From: an uncultured Pseudomonadales bacterium
GTDB taxonomy: Bacteria > Pseudomonadota > Gammaproteobacteria > Pseudomonadales > Azotimanducaceae
NCBI GenBank assembly: GCA_951813295.1
Contig: CATOTI010000001.1
Span: 930,001-994,000, forward strand
Reading direction: 5' to 3'
DNA: 64,000 bases
Positions 54,748-63,677 of this stretch are shown piece by piece. The translations under genes and the position numbers were made by a program. The notes beneath the pieces are model-generated. The model did no database searches. It was not told the DNA's origin and saw only the letters and a program-made list of their open reading frames with translations. The first letter of the stretch is position 1; each line of letters begins with the position of its first letter.

Positions 54748-55215
54748 TCAAGATGCACCGGCGGCCGCGACCTCGCGCTTCCACATCACGAGAACCAGCC
54801 AGACGATGAAGAGTTGTCCGGGCGCGGGAATGGATTCAGGAAGCTCGGCGATCGCCCTGTACCAGAGCAGTGACGTCGGCGTGATGGTGCCGAGCAGGTC
54901 GTCGCCCTCGAGAAGAAGGAACGTCCGCCGGAAAATACCTTTGGCCTTCAGCGTCAAGCGCCGACCGCGATGCTCGATGTCGAAAGTCCGTCGAAGGTTG
55001 CTGGCTTTCGCGGTAGCGATGACGGTATCGCCCTCGAGGAGATCGAAAGTACGGTGAAGAATCCCCTTCGCGCGGAACTCGTAACGCGCACTACCTAGAC
55101 GAAAGCCGCATCGCTCGCGCAGCGAGACATTGAGCTCGACGTCTGGACCAGGACTCGCCCGAACGTTGAAGCGCCAGGACCACATTGAGCAGGGTTTGAC
55201 CTCGAGACGCTGCAT
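54748..55215 (-). CDS. LURP/Tubby-like protein with internal repeat and C-terminal membrane segment
   Basis: A 155-residue protein not matched to a named family with certainty. It contains two related blocks, RAKGILHRTFDLLEGDTVIATAK and KAKGIFRRTFLLLEGDDLLGTITP, resembling the repeat of LURP-one-like/Tubby C-terminal domains. A hydrophobic segment (QLFIVWLVLVMW) is near the C-terminus. These proteins often bind lipid. The start is ATG at 55215, right after the truncated gene end (55221). Confidence is moderate for coding, low for function. Confidence 0.6.
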   Translation of the reverse strand: MQRLEVKPCSMWSWRFNVRASPGPDVELNVSLRERCGFRLGSARYEFRAKGILHRTFDLLEGDTVIATAKASNLRRTFDIEHRGRRLTLKAKGIFRRTFLLLEGDDLLGTITPTSLLWYRAIAELPESIPAPGQLFIVWLVLVMWKREVAAAGAS

Positions 55216-55220
55216 TCGCG

Positions 55221-55658
55221 CTATTCGATTTTTCGGGCACGCTGTGCCGCGCCGCCCTGGTGCAGCGTGACGATGTCGGCGAAGCGGATCACCGGTGACT
55301 CGCGCGCCGGGATCGAGACGCCTTCGCGCACGTGTTCTTGTACGGCGTCGTCGATCGCGACGAGTCCGTCCTCGTCCATCGAAGCCAACACGATGCCGGT
55401 GAACACCTTCGAGATCGAGCCGATCTCGAACACGCTGTCCGCCGAGAGCGGCATTCGCCCCGGCCCCGGATCCCCGTAGGCCTGAACGCGACGCGTACCG
55501 TCCGCCTCGATCACCCCGACCACGATCCCGATGGCGCGGTCGTCGTCGACGCGTGTCCGGATGATTTCGAGTAGCCCGGCGTCGTTCGGAAAGTGTTCCG
55601 CGGCAACCGGCACGGCGAGCGGAATCAGCGAGAAAAGAAGAAGGACAAATCGACCCAT
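55221..55658 (-). pseudogene. Truncated beta-lactamase-family serine hydrolase gene
   Basis: The frame has a Sec signal (FVLLLFSLIPLAVPVAA) and the start of a class C beta-lactamase-like fold: SVFEIGSISKVFTGIVLA holds the SxxK site (Ser-Ile-Ser-Lys). It ends after 145 residues at IVTLHQGGAAQRARKIE, although normal members have 350 residues or more, with a YxN and a KTG motif. Those are missing. Just before the end the sequence no longer looks like the expected HTSGL motif. I infer a deletion or truncation joined to the next gene; an intact small protein is unlikely to be active. Confidence 0.6.
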
Positions 55659-55717
55659 CGTGCGATCACCTCGGTTCGGCGGAGTTAAACCCCGGGTCGT
55701 GGTTCAGTGTGTGGATC

Positions 55718-56656
55718 TCAATCAGCCGCGAGAAAGACGCAACTATCGCAAGCTTCAGTACTCGCGTCGTCCGGGACGTCACTTTCAAGCTGATACTGCG
55801 GCGTGTCGAAGCGTTGGACGCGATCGTCTTCGTGCGCGGATTTTTCGCTGGACGCCTTCTTCGACGGGCGCATCACCCCGTCTTTCCAATCGTCATCGTC
55901 TCGCCAGCGATACGGCAGGTCGACAATAGAACCCGAAGTATCGGCCGATGCCAGCACCTCGACGGCACTCTGCATGATGGCCTGCTGCATCGCGAGATCG
56001 CCGGGCTTACCCGTCGTGCGACCTAACGGAAAATCGAGATAGAGCGCTCGCGGCGGGTTCGCGGCTGCCGTGATCGAGCGCGCGCTCGACAGGCTCACGG
56101 TCGCAATCCCACGTTGTTCGACCTCTCGCGCAATCAGTCCAACGGACTGATGGCAGACGGGTCAGACAGGGACCATGACGGCGACATCGACCTCGTCGGC
56201 CACTAATCGATCAGCGAGCGCGGGTGCCAGGACGTCGCGGACCTTGCGCGACGAATAGATGCCGCCCATGAACGTGTACGCATTCCCGGCGAGCGATCCG
56301 ATCGCGCCTCGCTCGACGAGGTTCCTGAGCGCCGCCAGGGGGAAGACCGTGCCCGGATCCCGGCGTGAATCCGTCAGATCGTAGGCGAAGTGTGTCGTAC
56401 GAAGGTCTTCGTTCGGCGTATCGGCTGCGATTTCGCGATACGAGAGATCGTCTTTGAAATGGAAGGCGATCTGGCCTTTGACGTAGATCCCACCCGACGC
56501 CACGAGGCCCACCCGCCATTCGTGGGCCGGTTTGTCCGGTACGGTCAATGCGACGGCGTCCGGGTTTTCGACCCATGTATAAGGCGGAAAACCGAGCGCG
56601 GAGTATTGCTCACGCGTTCGTTCGATGTAGTCGACGGGCGGTTGACGTTGGCTCAC
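55718..56656 (-). CDS. GrdB-like glycine/sarcosine/betaine reductase family protein with in-frame UGA (candidate selenoprotein)
   Basis: Two open stretches in one frame are separated only by TGA at 56162-56164. Read through, they give about 312 residues: VDYIERTREQYSALGF at the start, then ...VMVPV-UGA-PVCHQSVGLIAREVEQRG, then LYLDFPLGRTTGKPGD and PYRWRDDDDWK. The family usually has Cys-Pro-Val-Cys at this place, so the UGA replaces a redox Cys (UxxC). Both sides stay family-like, and a perfect hairpin follows the UGA at SECIS-like distance. I infer Sec at about residue 165. GTG 56656 is the assumed start; GTG 56722 is possible. Confidence 0.75.
56133..56151 (-). promoter_or_regulatory. SECIS-like stem-loop after the in-frame UGA
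   Basis: On the minus strand, ten bases after TGA comes ATCAGTCC-GTT-GGACTGAT: an 8-bp perfect stem with a 3-base loop starting with G, about 18 bases after the UGA. Bacterial SECIS elements typically have an apical loop with G near its start 16-37 bases after the UGA. The fit suggests a SelB-binding site, but only RNA folding and comparison can show it. Confidence 0.6.
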
Positions 56657-56731
56657 GCGGCTTACTCGCTCTACTGAAGTGCCGACGTTATCAAGCGACC
56701 GAAGCGGGTCAAGCTTGTGCACTTGATGTTC

Positions 56732-56770
56732 TTATAGAAGATGTATAATTTCGTTATATGACTTCTATAA
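56732..56770. promoter_or_regulatory. Large dyad and promoter before the amidohydrolase gene, candidate TetR operator
   Basis: TTATAGAAG (56732-56740) and CTTCTATAA (56762-56770) form a perfect 9-bp inverted repeat around an inner TATAA/TTATA pair (56744-56748, 56754-56758). A TATAAT box (56744-56749), with TTGATG 15 bases upstream of it, overlaps the dyad. The TetR-family gene at 57981-58574 follows the first gene of this unit, so autorepression is plausible. This is inferred from position and symmetry. Confidence 0.55.
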
Positions 56771-56798
56771 CTAATCCATCTTCCCGCGAGGAAATTCC

Positions 56799-57974
56799 AT
56801 GTCCCACGTCACGGGCCGCGTCATCAACGACGCCGACAGCCATTTGATCGAATCGCGGGGCTGGCTCGAGTCGTACTGCTCCGAGTACGTTCGCGAGAAC
56901 CTCCTGTCCGGGATCTTCTCGCTCGACCTGCCGATACTAGATCCGTTCATGGCAAAAGCCGACGAGCGCCTGCGCGGCGACGCACCGGAAACGACCGATG
57001 CCATGAAAGCCGATCTCTTCGGGCACAAAGGAAAGTACAACCAGTGGATGGCGTTTGGTGCCGTCGACAAAACGGAACGCAGCGAGGCGATCGACATCAT
57101 CGGCCTCGGCAGTCAGCTCATCTTCCCATCGATCGCGGCCGGTCGATTCGCACGCCACACGGATCTCGATGTCGTCTACGGCGGCTGCGATGGGTTGAAC
57201 CGGGCCATGCTCGATTTCTGCGCCGACGACGAGCGCATGCTCCCCGTCGGCTATCTATCTCTCAAAGATCCGGCACGCGCCGCAACGACCCTGAAGGCCG
57301 CACTCGACGACGGCGTTCGCACGATCTGGATCGGTAGCGACGCGGTGGCCGGACGTGCCCCATCACACGTCGACTACGATCCCCTCTGGGCGATGCTCGA
57401 GGAAGCCCGTGTGCCGTTGACCCTGCACATCGGCAGTGGACTGAACATGCCGCGTGACTACATGAACACCGGCGTCGAGCGGAAACTCGACCCGAGCGCT
57501 TCGAATATCGAGACGACGCGACCGAAGGATCTGCCCGTCATCCACCATTCGATCGAGCGTTGGCTCACTTGCATGATCTACGACGGCGTTCTGGAACGCT
57601 TCCCCGAGCTCAAGATCGGCTTCATCGAGCTCGGTGCGAACTGGCTGCCGGCGTCGCTCATGAACCTCGACATGGGCGTCTCCCTGCTCGGCAAATTCGA
57701 CAAGGCGCTGAAAGCGCTTTCCCTAAAGCCCTCGGACTACGTACGACGGCAGGTCCGCGTCGCGCCGCTGCATACCGAGAACACCGGCTGGATCTTGAGA
57801 AACGTCGGCAAGGACATCCTGATGTTCAACACCGACTACCCCCATCCCGAAGGCGGTCGTGATCCTTTCGGCGACTTCGAACGAAGCCTCGACGCGGTCG
57901 ACGCGACCGAAGAGGAGCTGGATCGCTTCTACACGCATAACTACGAGGACTACCTCGGCTTGCGGGCAGGCTGA
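56799..57974 (+). CDS. Amidohydrolase-family protein (metal-dependent TIM barrel)
   Basis: A 391-residue barrel of the amidohydrolase-2 (ACMSD/LigJ-like) type. The N-terminus VINDADSHLIES has the D-x-H metal pair. LTLHIGSG, HHSIERWLTCMIYDGVLERFPELKIGFIELGANWLP and MFNTDYPHPEGG supply further His/Glu/Asp ligands. Family members decarboxylate or hydrolyse small aromatic or unsaturated acids. The substrate cannot be named. It has GAGGAA upstream of the ATG and is followed after 6 bases by the TetR gene. Confidence 0.85.
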   Translation: MSHVTGRVINDADSHLIESRGWLESYCSEYVRENLLSGIFSLDLPILDPFMAKADERLRGDAPETTDAMKADLFGHKGKYNQWMAFGAVDKTERSEAIDIIGLGSQLIFPSIAAGRFARHTDLDVVYGGCDGLNRAMLDFCADDERMLPVGYLSLKDPARAATTLKAALDDGVRTIWIGSDAVAGRAPSHVDYDPLWAMLEEARVPLTLHIGSGLNMPRDYMNTGVERKLDPSASNIETTRPKDLPVIHHSIERWLTCMIYDGVLERFPELKIGFIELGANWLPASLMNLDMGVSLLGKFDKALKALSLKPSDYVRRQVRVAPLHTENTGWILRNVGKDILMFNTDYPHPEGGRDPFGDFERSLDAVDATEEELDRFYTHNYEDYLGLRAG

Positions 57975-57980
57975 CGATCG

Positions 57981-58574
57981 ATGGCCGCGGTCACCGCCAC
58001 AAGAGGGCGCCGTTTATCGGCTGAGGAGCGGCGCAATCAACTGCTCGACGCCGCGCGCACGGTGATCCTCGAGCGCGGCCTGTCGTCCCTCACGATGGAA
58101 CTGCTGGCGACCGAAGCCGGCGTCAGCAATCCGTTGATCTACAAGTATTTCGATACCCGACTCGAGCTCTTGCAGGCGTTACTCACCCGCACGCTCGACG
58201 AGTTCGGCGATCTCGTCGTCCGGCAACTGGCCGAGCAGGACAGCTACGCGGACATCGTCAGGGTCTTCGTCACGACCAACTTCGATCAGTTCGAGAAAGG
58301 CAGCATCATCAACGTCCTGCTCTCGCAGCCCGACATTCGTCGCGCCGTCAGCGACGTCGAAGGCAAGCGCGCCGGAACCTATCTCGTGCGCGAACTGACA
58401 CGGCACTACGGCGTCGGCGCAAAGCAGGCAGAACTTCTAGTTGTGATGGGATCGGGCGCCTCCCAGGCCGCCGCGGAGCGTTACGCCAACTCATCACGCA
58501 ATCGACGCGCGGTGATCGACGATGTCGTGCGATTCATCGTCGCCGGGATCGACGCGCTGGCGAACGCTGAGTAG
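57981..58574 (+). CDS. TetR/AcrR-family regulator
   Basis: A 197-residue repressor. The helix-turn-helix region is LSAEERRNQLLDAARTVILERGLSSLTMELLATEAGVSNPLIYKYFDTRLELLQALL. The C-terminal ligand-binding domain is not specific. It is in the same unit as the amidohydrolase (6-base gap) and may bind the dyad at 56732-56770. Confidence 0.9.
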   Translation: MAAVTATRGRRLSAEERRNQLLDAARTVILERGLSSLTMELLATEAGVSNPLIYKYFDTRLELLQALLTRTLDEFGDLVVRQLAEQDSYADIVRVFVTTNFDQFEKGSIINVLLSQPDIRRAVSDVEGKRAGTYLVRELTRHYGVGAKQAELLVVMGSGASQAAAERYANSSRNRRAVIDDVVRFIVAGIDALANAE

Positions 58575-58630
58575 GCGCCCCGCACGGGAAGCATTTCTAG
58601 CGACGCTGAAGCTTTCCGCTGAACGCCGCG

Positions 58631-60019
58631 TCAATCCGCCGCTTCCAAGACCGCTCCCTCATCGATGTCGTGGCGGCGCTTGAAGTAGTAGTAGAACGGT
58701 AATCCCGACGCGATCAGCGCGATCCCGGCCAGTGCACGCCCAGGCGTCACCAGGAGCGTGTTGATCAGCAAGTACGCCGAAACCGCGATGAAAACGATGG
58801 GGACGACGGGATAACCCAGCACTCGGTACGGCCGTTCGTAGTCGGGAAAACGTCGGCGGAGAACCATCACGGCAACGCCGATCATCGCAAAGAAGACCCA
58901 CAAGACGAAAACGTAGATATCCGTGAGCACGTCGAACGTACCGCTCGCCGCCAACACGACCGACCAGATCCCGATGCCGACGACCGCGATCGCCGGGACC
59001 GCCTTATCGTTCAGCTTCGCCAGGCGCGCCGGCGCCAACCCGGACTGCGCCATGGTGTAGGGCACACGCGGACCCGACAGCAGTCCCGCGTGCAATGTGC
59101 CGTAGGCCGATACCATGAGACAGGCCGACATGAGTGCGGCGACACCCGAGCCCATGAACCGGGAGGCAGCTTCGAAGGCAACGGAGGTCTGTTCGCCGAC
59201 GCTCGCCACCTCTTGCGGTGTCAGGACGTAGAAGTACGCCGCGTTGATCAGGAGGTAGAGCACGACAATGAGCAACGTACCGCCGAACAGCGCCAGCGGG
59301 ATGTTGCGCGATGGGTCTTTGATCTCGCCTCCCACCGAGACGACGATAGCCCAACCGTTGTAGCCCCACAGCGCACCCAGCATCGCGGCCCCGAATCCAC
59401 CGATGCCGAGCCGCGCGCTGTCCGGTACGCCTTCGCACGTCCCGCCGGTACCGGTGAGCGAATAGTTCGACCAGTTACCGTCTGCGAGGAGGAACGCGCC
59501 GCCGCCAATCGCGACGACGAGCGCGACCTTGATCGCCGTCAGAGCCGTTGCCGCGTGGCCGTTGAAACGCATCGTCGCGAGGTTGATGGCGGTCGCCACA
59601 CCAATCACGACCAACGGTAGAAGCTGCAAAGCCATCGTCGACAGCGCGCCGTCTAATAAGTCGTTCATGAACACGACGCACAGAATCGCGATAGCTGCGA
59701 GCGACGCGCCCATTGAGAGCGTCTTGGTCCACCCGAAAAGGAATGCCCAACGTGTGCCGAACGCGGCGCGCACAAAATGAAACTCGCCGCCCGGTCTCGG
59801 CATCATCGAGCCGAGTTCTGCGTAGACCAACGCGCCCGCGAGCGTGAGCAAGCCCGCCACCAACCACACGACCAGCACGAGTTCGGGGCTACCGACGTTG
59901 CAGGTCATGACACGGGCTTTGACGAAAACTCCGGTGCCGATCACTGACGCCAGGATCAACGCCGTCGCAGGCACGAGGGTCAGAACACGAGCCAATCCCG
60001 GCTGCGCCGACTCACTCAT
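58631..60019 (-). CDS. APC-family amino acid permease
   Basis: A 462-residue transporter with about 12 membrane segments. The first segment has the family mark SVIGTGVFVKARVMTCNVGSPELVLVVWLVAGLLTLAGALVYAELGSMMPRPGGEFHFVRAAFG; the later GALWGYNGWAIVVSVGGEIKDPSRNIPLALFGG follows the APC (LAT-like/cationic amino acid) pattern. The start is ATG at 60019, since the frame beyond it has no family likeness. Substrate unknown. Confidence 0.88.
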   Translation of the reverse strand: MSESAQPGLARVLTLVPATALILASVIGTGVFVKARVMTCNVGSPELVLVVWLVAGLLTLAGALVYAELGSMMPRPGGEFHFVRAAFGTRWAFLFGWTKTLSMGASLAAIAILCVVFMNDLLDGALSTMALQLLPLVVIGVATAINLATMRFNGHAATALTAIKVALVVAIGGGAFLLADGNWSNYSLTGTGGTCEGVPDSARLGIGGFGAAMLGALWGYNGWAIVVSVGGEIKDPSRNIPLALFGGTLLIVVLYLLINAAYFYVLTPQEVASVGEQTSVAFEAASRFMGSGVAALMSACLMVSAYGTLHAGLLSGPRVPYTMAQSGLAPARLAKLNDKAVPAIAVVGIGIWSVVLAASGTFDVLTDIYVFVLWVFFAMIGVAVMVLRRRFPDYERPYRVLGYPVVPIVFIAVSAYLLINTLLVTPGRALAGIALIASGLPFYYYFKRRHDIDEGAVLEAAD

Positions 60020-60185
60020 CGCGCATCCCCGACCGGCCGACGAAGGGAAATGGCGCCGACAGCTCGAAAGGCCGGTGATTGGACATACGGAGTCGCTTCG
60101 GGGGTGATCGCGCCAGCATTCCGACATCACGCGGATGAGTCAATCGTGCGGTTACCATGCGGTGGATCAAGCAATGGAGATATCC

Positions 60186-60626
60186 ATGACGCCGCAAGAG
60201 AAGGATGAGTTCTTCGCCGACGTCGACGCCGCTTGCAAGAAAGCAGTCTGGTGCGCCCTCGCGACGGTTGCGGGTGATCAACCGCGGGTGCGCGTCGTGC
60301 ATCCCACTTGGGAGGGCGACACATTGTGGGTCGCTACGGGTCCCGACTCCCCCAAGACGCATCAGATGCGGGACAACCCACATGTCGATATCCAGTACCA
60401 GGTTGCGCCGCCAGACTTCGTGCACGTGATGGTGCGCGGCACGGCCGAACTCATCACGGACCAGGAGACGAAGAACCGCGCCTGGGAGGCGATCGACTAC
60501 GACCTCACGCAGTTCGGATCGAAGGGACCTGACGATCCCAACTTCCAGCCGGTCAGGATCACGCCGACGCGCGTTGAGCTCTCTGAGATGTTCGGTTCGA
60601 CCAACAAGCGAATCTGGCGAGCCTGA
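60186..60626 (+). CDS. Pyridoxamine 5'-phosphate oxidase-like FMN-binding protein
   Basis: A 146-residue split-barrel protein. Motifs are CALATVAGDQPRVRVVHPTWEGDTLWVATG, KTHQMRDNPHVDIQYQ, and HVMVRGTAELITD. These are family-like, but the group includes general stress proteins and F420/FMN enzymes, so the cofactor and substrate are open. The start is ATG at 60186 with GGAG six bases upstream. It ends 6 bases before the N-acetyltransferase. Confidence 0.82.
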   Translation: MTPQEKDEFFADVDAACKKAVWCALATVAGDQPRVRVVHPTWEGDTLWVATGPDSPKTHQMRDNPHVDIQYQVAPPDFVHVMVRGTAELITDQETKNRAWEAIDYDLTQFGSKGPDDPNFQPVRITPTRVELSEMFGSTNKRIWRA

Positions 60627-60632
60627 CGGGAG

Positions 60633-61454
60633 ATGCAAGCGAACCTCGACGACTACCTTGCCCGGATCGATTACACAGGACCGGTGGCGGTCGACGTCGC
60701 CACCCTGACCGCGATCCATCGCCGGCACCTCCTCTCTGTCACCTACGAGAACATCGACGTGCAACTGGGCGTTCCGCTCGACACGGACCCCCACAAGGCC
60801 TTCGACAAAATCGTCAACCGACGACGCGGCGGCTGGTGTTACGAAATGAACGGCTTGCTCGGCTGGGCGCTGACCGAGATCGGCTTCGATATCACGCCCG
60901 TGGCGGGTGGCGTCGCTCGCGCCCTGATCGGCGACGCAGCGCTCGGCAATCATCTCGTGTTGCTCGCCGATCTCGACTCACGTTGGGTCGTCGGCGCAGG
61001 CTTCGGCGATGGGTTCATCGAACCTTTGCCGCTGCGCGAGCACCAATTCAACGATCGTGGCTTCAACTTCCGACTCGAGAAGCAAACCGACGGCTACTGG
61101 CGATTGCACAACCACCAGTTCGGCGCGGCCCCCTCGTTCGACTTCAACGAAGCGCCGGCCGATCGGGACCTTTTCGCGCGGCAGTGTCAGTGGTTACAGA
61201 CCGCAACAGATTCCCCCTTCGTCAGAGCTCTCGTTTGCCAGCGCTTTCAAGAGCACGGCTACGAGATCCAGACCGGACTCATCGCCAAATCCGTCACCCC
61301 GACCGAGGACCGACGCGAAACGATCGATAGCTTCGATCAGTTCGTCGAACGGCTCGCCAACGTGTTCGACATCAACCTGCCCGGTCCCGACGCCGCACGT
61401 CTGTGGGAACGCGTGTCGGAATCACACGAGAGGCACATGGCCGGGCAAACCTAG
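60633..61454 (+). CDS. Arylamine N-acetyltransferase-family protein with altered triad
   Basis: A 273-residue NAT fold. Cys69 (RRGGWCYEMN) and His107 (GNHLVLL) are present. The third catalytic residue is normally Asp in VDVGFG; here the sequence is VVGAGFGDG, with Gly121 at that place and an Asp five residues later. So the standard Cys-His-Asp triad looks broken by one codon (GGC where GAC is expected). The enzyme may be inactive, use Asp126, or act differently. Its stop shares CTAG with the stop of the convergent gamma-glutamyltransferase. Confidence 0.87.
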   Translation: MQANLDDYLARIDYTGPVAVDVATLTAIHRRHLLSVTYENIDVQLGVPLDTDPHKAFDKIVNRRRGGWCYEMNGLLGWALTEIGFDITPVAGGVARALIGDAALGNHLVLLADLDSRWVVGAGFGDGFIEPLPLREHQFNDRGFNFRLEKQTDGYWRLHNHQFGAAPSFDFNEAPADRDLFARQCQWLQTATDSPFVRALVCQRFQEHGYEIQTGLIAKSVTPTEDRRETIDSFDQFVERLANVFDINLPGPDAARLWERVSESHERHMAGQT

Positions 61455-63073
61455 TTTCCCGACGAAACGCCCAACGCCACACCATCCGAACCCGGGTCCG
61501 CACCACCGGCGAGACGGCCGTGGCGTCGCTCGATGCCGTGTACGCGGCCGATCTCGAACGTGTTCGGCGATCGCACGACCTCGTAACCCAGCTCACGAAG
61601 TGGCTCAACCGTGTATTCGGGAATGCGGTTGGTCACGTCGATCAGGTTACTCGTCGCCGAGAAGCGCGGGGCGGAAACGGCTTCGACGATCGGCATGTCG
61701 AAATCGATGATGTTGAGGAGTGACTGCAGCACACCCATGGCAATCTGCGTGCCGCCGGGCGCCCCAATCACGATGCGCGGTTCACCTTTGTCGAAAACCA
61801 TCGTCGGGCAGAGCGAGCTGAAACGACTCTTGCCCGGCGCGATCGAGCCCGCCCGCCCCGGACGCGGGTCGAAAACCGCCATACAGCCGTTGTACATGAA
61901 CCCGAGCCCCTCGGTGACAACGCCCGACGGCATGCCGAGGCTATGCGTCATGGTGACGCAGTTACCCGCGCTATCGATCGCGGCAACGTGCGTCGTATCG
62001 CGCGGCTCCTGCACCTTGAAGCGCTCGACGGTGATCTTCTCCCCCGCCCGGATGCGTTCGGCGTAATCGCCACCGAGTTGCTTGTCCGTCAGCCGCGCCA
62101 GGGGTACATCGACGAACGCCGGGTCGCCCACGAACGCTTCCTTATCGGCGGTCGCGGCCTTCATCGCCTCGGCGACGACGCGAAGGTATTCGCTCGAGTT
62201 GTGCCCGAGTTCGGCCAGGTCGAAGTGTTCGAGGATGTTGAGCATCTCAATCAACATCACACCGCCGCCCGGCGGATGGTTGGTCGCGATATCGAGGCCG
62301 CGGTAGGTGGATCGCAGGGGATCCGTTCGTGTTGTCCGATAGGCCGCCAAATCATCCGCGGAAAGGAGCCCGCCGTTGGCGGCCATGTCCGCGGCGATCT
62401 CTTCGGCGATCTCACCCGCATAAAACGTCTCTACCCCGTTCTGCGCGATCCGCCGGAGCGTTCGGCCGAGATCGGGATTGAGGAACCGTTCACCGATCGC
62501 CTTGAGACGTCCGTCGGGGTAGTAGAGACGTCTACCTGCCGGGGTGAACTTGAGCCGGTCCTCGACCGGCACGCGGCCGAGACTCGCGCCACTCACCCAC
62601 CATCCATAAACCGCGGGGCGGACGACAAAGCCGCTCTCCGCGTAGTCGATCGCGGGTTGGCAGATATCCGCCCAGTCGAACGTGCCGAATTCATCAACCG
62701 CTTGGGAATACGCTTTGAGGCTGCCCGGCGTCGCGATGGCCTGATAGCCGAGATCGTTGACGTTGCCCTCGAGAACGAACCCAAAACCATCCCGGGTCTC
62801 CGCGATCAGTCGGTCCTCCCACATGGCCGGCGTCGCGGCGAGCGGCGTCTTGGCATGAAAGTCGATACAGACGTGTTGCCCCTGGGCGGGGCTGAAGATC
62901 TGGCAGTTGCCGAAACCGGCTATGCCGGTCATTTGCGGGTCGACGACGCCCTGCACGAGTGCGGCGGTCATCGCGGCGTCAACCGCGTTTCCGCCGCGCA
63001 TCAGCACACGTGCGCCCGCTTCCGCGGCTTCCGGCTGCGCCGCCACGATCATGGCGTTTTCTTGTTTACTCAT
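61451..63073 (-). CDS. Gamma-glutamyltransferase-family protein
   Basis: A 540-residue Ntn-hydrolase precursor. Autocleavage/nucleophile is Thr360 in [11 protein letters not shown]. The family marks [29 protein letters not shown] and [15 protein letters not shown] are present. There is no clear signal peptide, so it may be cytosolic, or exported in another way. It could act on glutathione or acyl-type substrates. Convergent overlap with the N-acetyltransferase is by four bases. Confidence 0.9.
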   Translation of the reverse strand: MSKQENAMIVAAQPEAAEAGARVLMRGGNAVDAAMTAALVQGVVDPQMTGIAGFGNCQIFSPAQGQHVCIDFHAKTPLAATPAMWEDRLIAETRDGFGFVLEGNVNDLGYQAIATPGSLKAYSQAVDEFGTFDWADICQPAIDYAESGFVVRPAVYGWWVSGASLGRVPVEDRLKFTPAGRRLYYPDGRLKAIGERFLNPDLGRTLRRIAQNGVETFYAGEIAEEIAADMAANGGLLSADDLAAYRTTRTDPLRSTYRGLDIATNHPPGGGVMLIEMLNILEHFDLAELGHNSSEYLRVVAEAMKAATADKEAFVGDPAFVDVPLARLTDKQLGGDYAERIRAGEKITVERFKVQEPRDTTHVAAIDSAGNCVTMTHSLGMPSGVVTEGLGFMYNGCMAVFDPRPGRAGSIAPGKSRFSSLCPTMVFDKGEPRIVIGAPGGTQIAMGVLQSLLNIIDFDMPIVEAVSAPRFSATSNLIDVTNRIPEYTVEPLRELGYEVVRSPNTFEIGRVHGIERRHGRLAGGADPGSDGVALGVSSGN

Positions 63074-63176
63074 GAACGCATATTCCCCGACGCCAGCATG
63101 GGGCTCAAATCACCTTCACGCGGACGCGACACCGAGGCGTTACCATCGCGCCAAACGCGTGGAGAGTAAGAACGAT

Positions 63177-63677
63177 ATGGCCCGATTTACCTTGACCGTA
63201 AACGGCGACCGACACGAAGTGGACGTCAGTCCGGAAATGCCGCTCCTCTGGGTGCTACGCGACAAACTCGGCCTGACGGGATCGAAGTTCGGCTGCGGTA
63301 TCGCGCAGTGCGGGGCTTGTACCGTGCACGTCGATGGCGAAGCGGTTCGCTCCTGTGTTCTGCCCGTATCGGCGGTATCGGGTGCGGTCACGACGATCGA
63401 GGGGCTCGCCGACGGCGGCGATCTGCATCCGCTACAGACAGCGTGGATCGACTACGACGTCGCCCAGTGCGGCTATTGCCAGGCGGGGCAGATCATGACC
63501 GCCGCGGCATTGCTCGAAACGAATCCCAAACCGACCGACGCGGACATCGACGCGGCTCTCGCCGGCAACTATTGCCGTTGCGGGACGTACGTGCGCATCC
63601 GGGCCGCCATCCACGCGGCCGCGGGCGAAGGCGTCGCGTTCTACGACGCGTCGGCCAAAACGGGAGCGCAAGCATGA
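63177..63677 (+). CDS. iorA: 2Fe-2S subunit of an isoquinoline oxidoreductase-type molybdenum hydroxylase
   Basis: A 166-residue small subunit with two 2Fe-2S sites: Cys40, 45, 48 and 60 ([13 protein letters not shown] ... SCVLPV) in the ferredoxin-like part, then [11 protein letters not shown] and [11 protein letters not shown] in the C-terminal part. The start ATG 63177 has GGAGAG upstream. It passes electrons from the molybdenum subunit encoded next. Its stop overlaps the start of that gene as ATGA. Confidence 0.92.
   Translation: MARFTLTVNGDRHEVDVSPEMPLLWVLRDKLGLTGSKFGCGIAQCGACTVHVDGEAVRSCVLPVSAVSGAVTTIEGLADGGDLHPLQTAWIDYDVAQCGYCQAGQIMTAAALLETNPKPTDADIDAALAGNYCRCGTYVRIRAAIHAAAGEGVAFYDASAKTGAQA

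Noticed and set aside
61943..63169. Plus-strand open frame of 408 codons over the gamma-glutamyltransferase gene
   Set aside because: It is antisense to a gene with an intact catalytic Thr and Arg-rich nonsense-like composition. Shadow frame.
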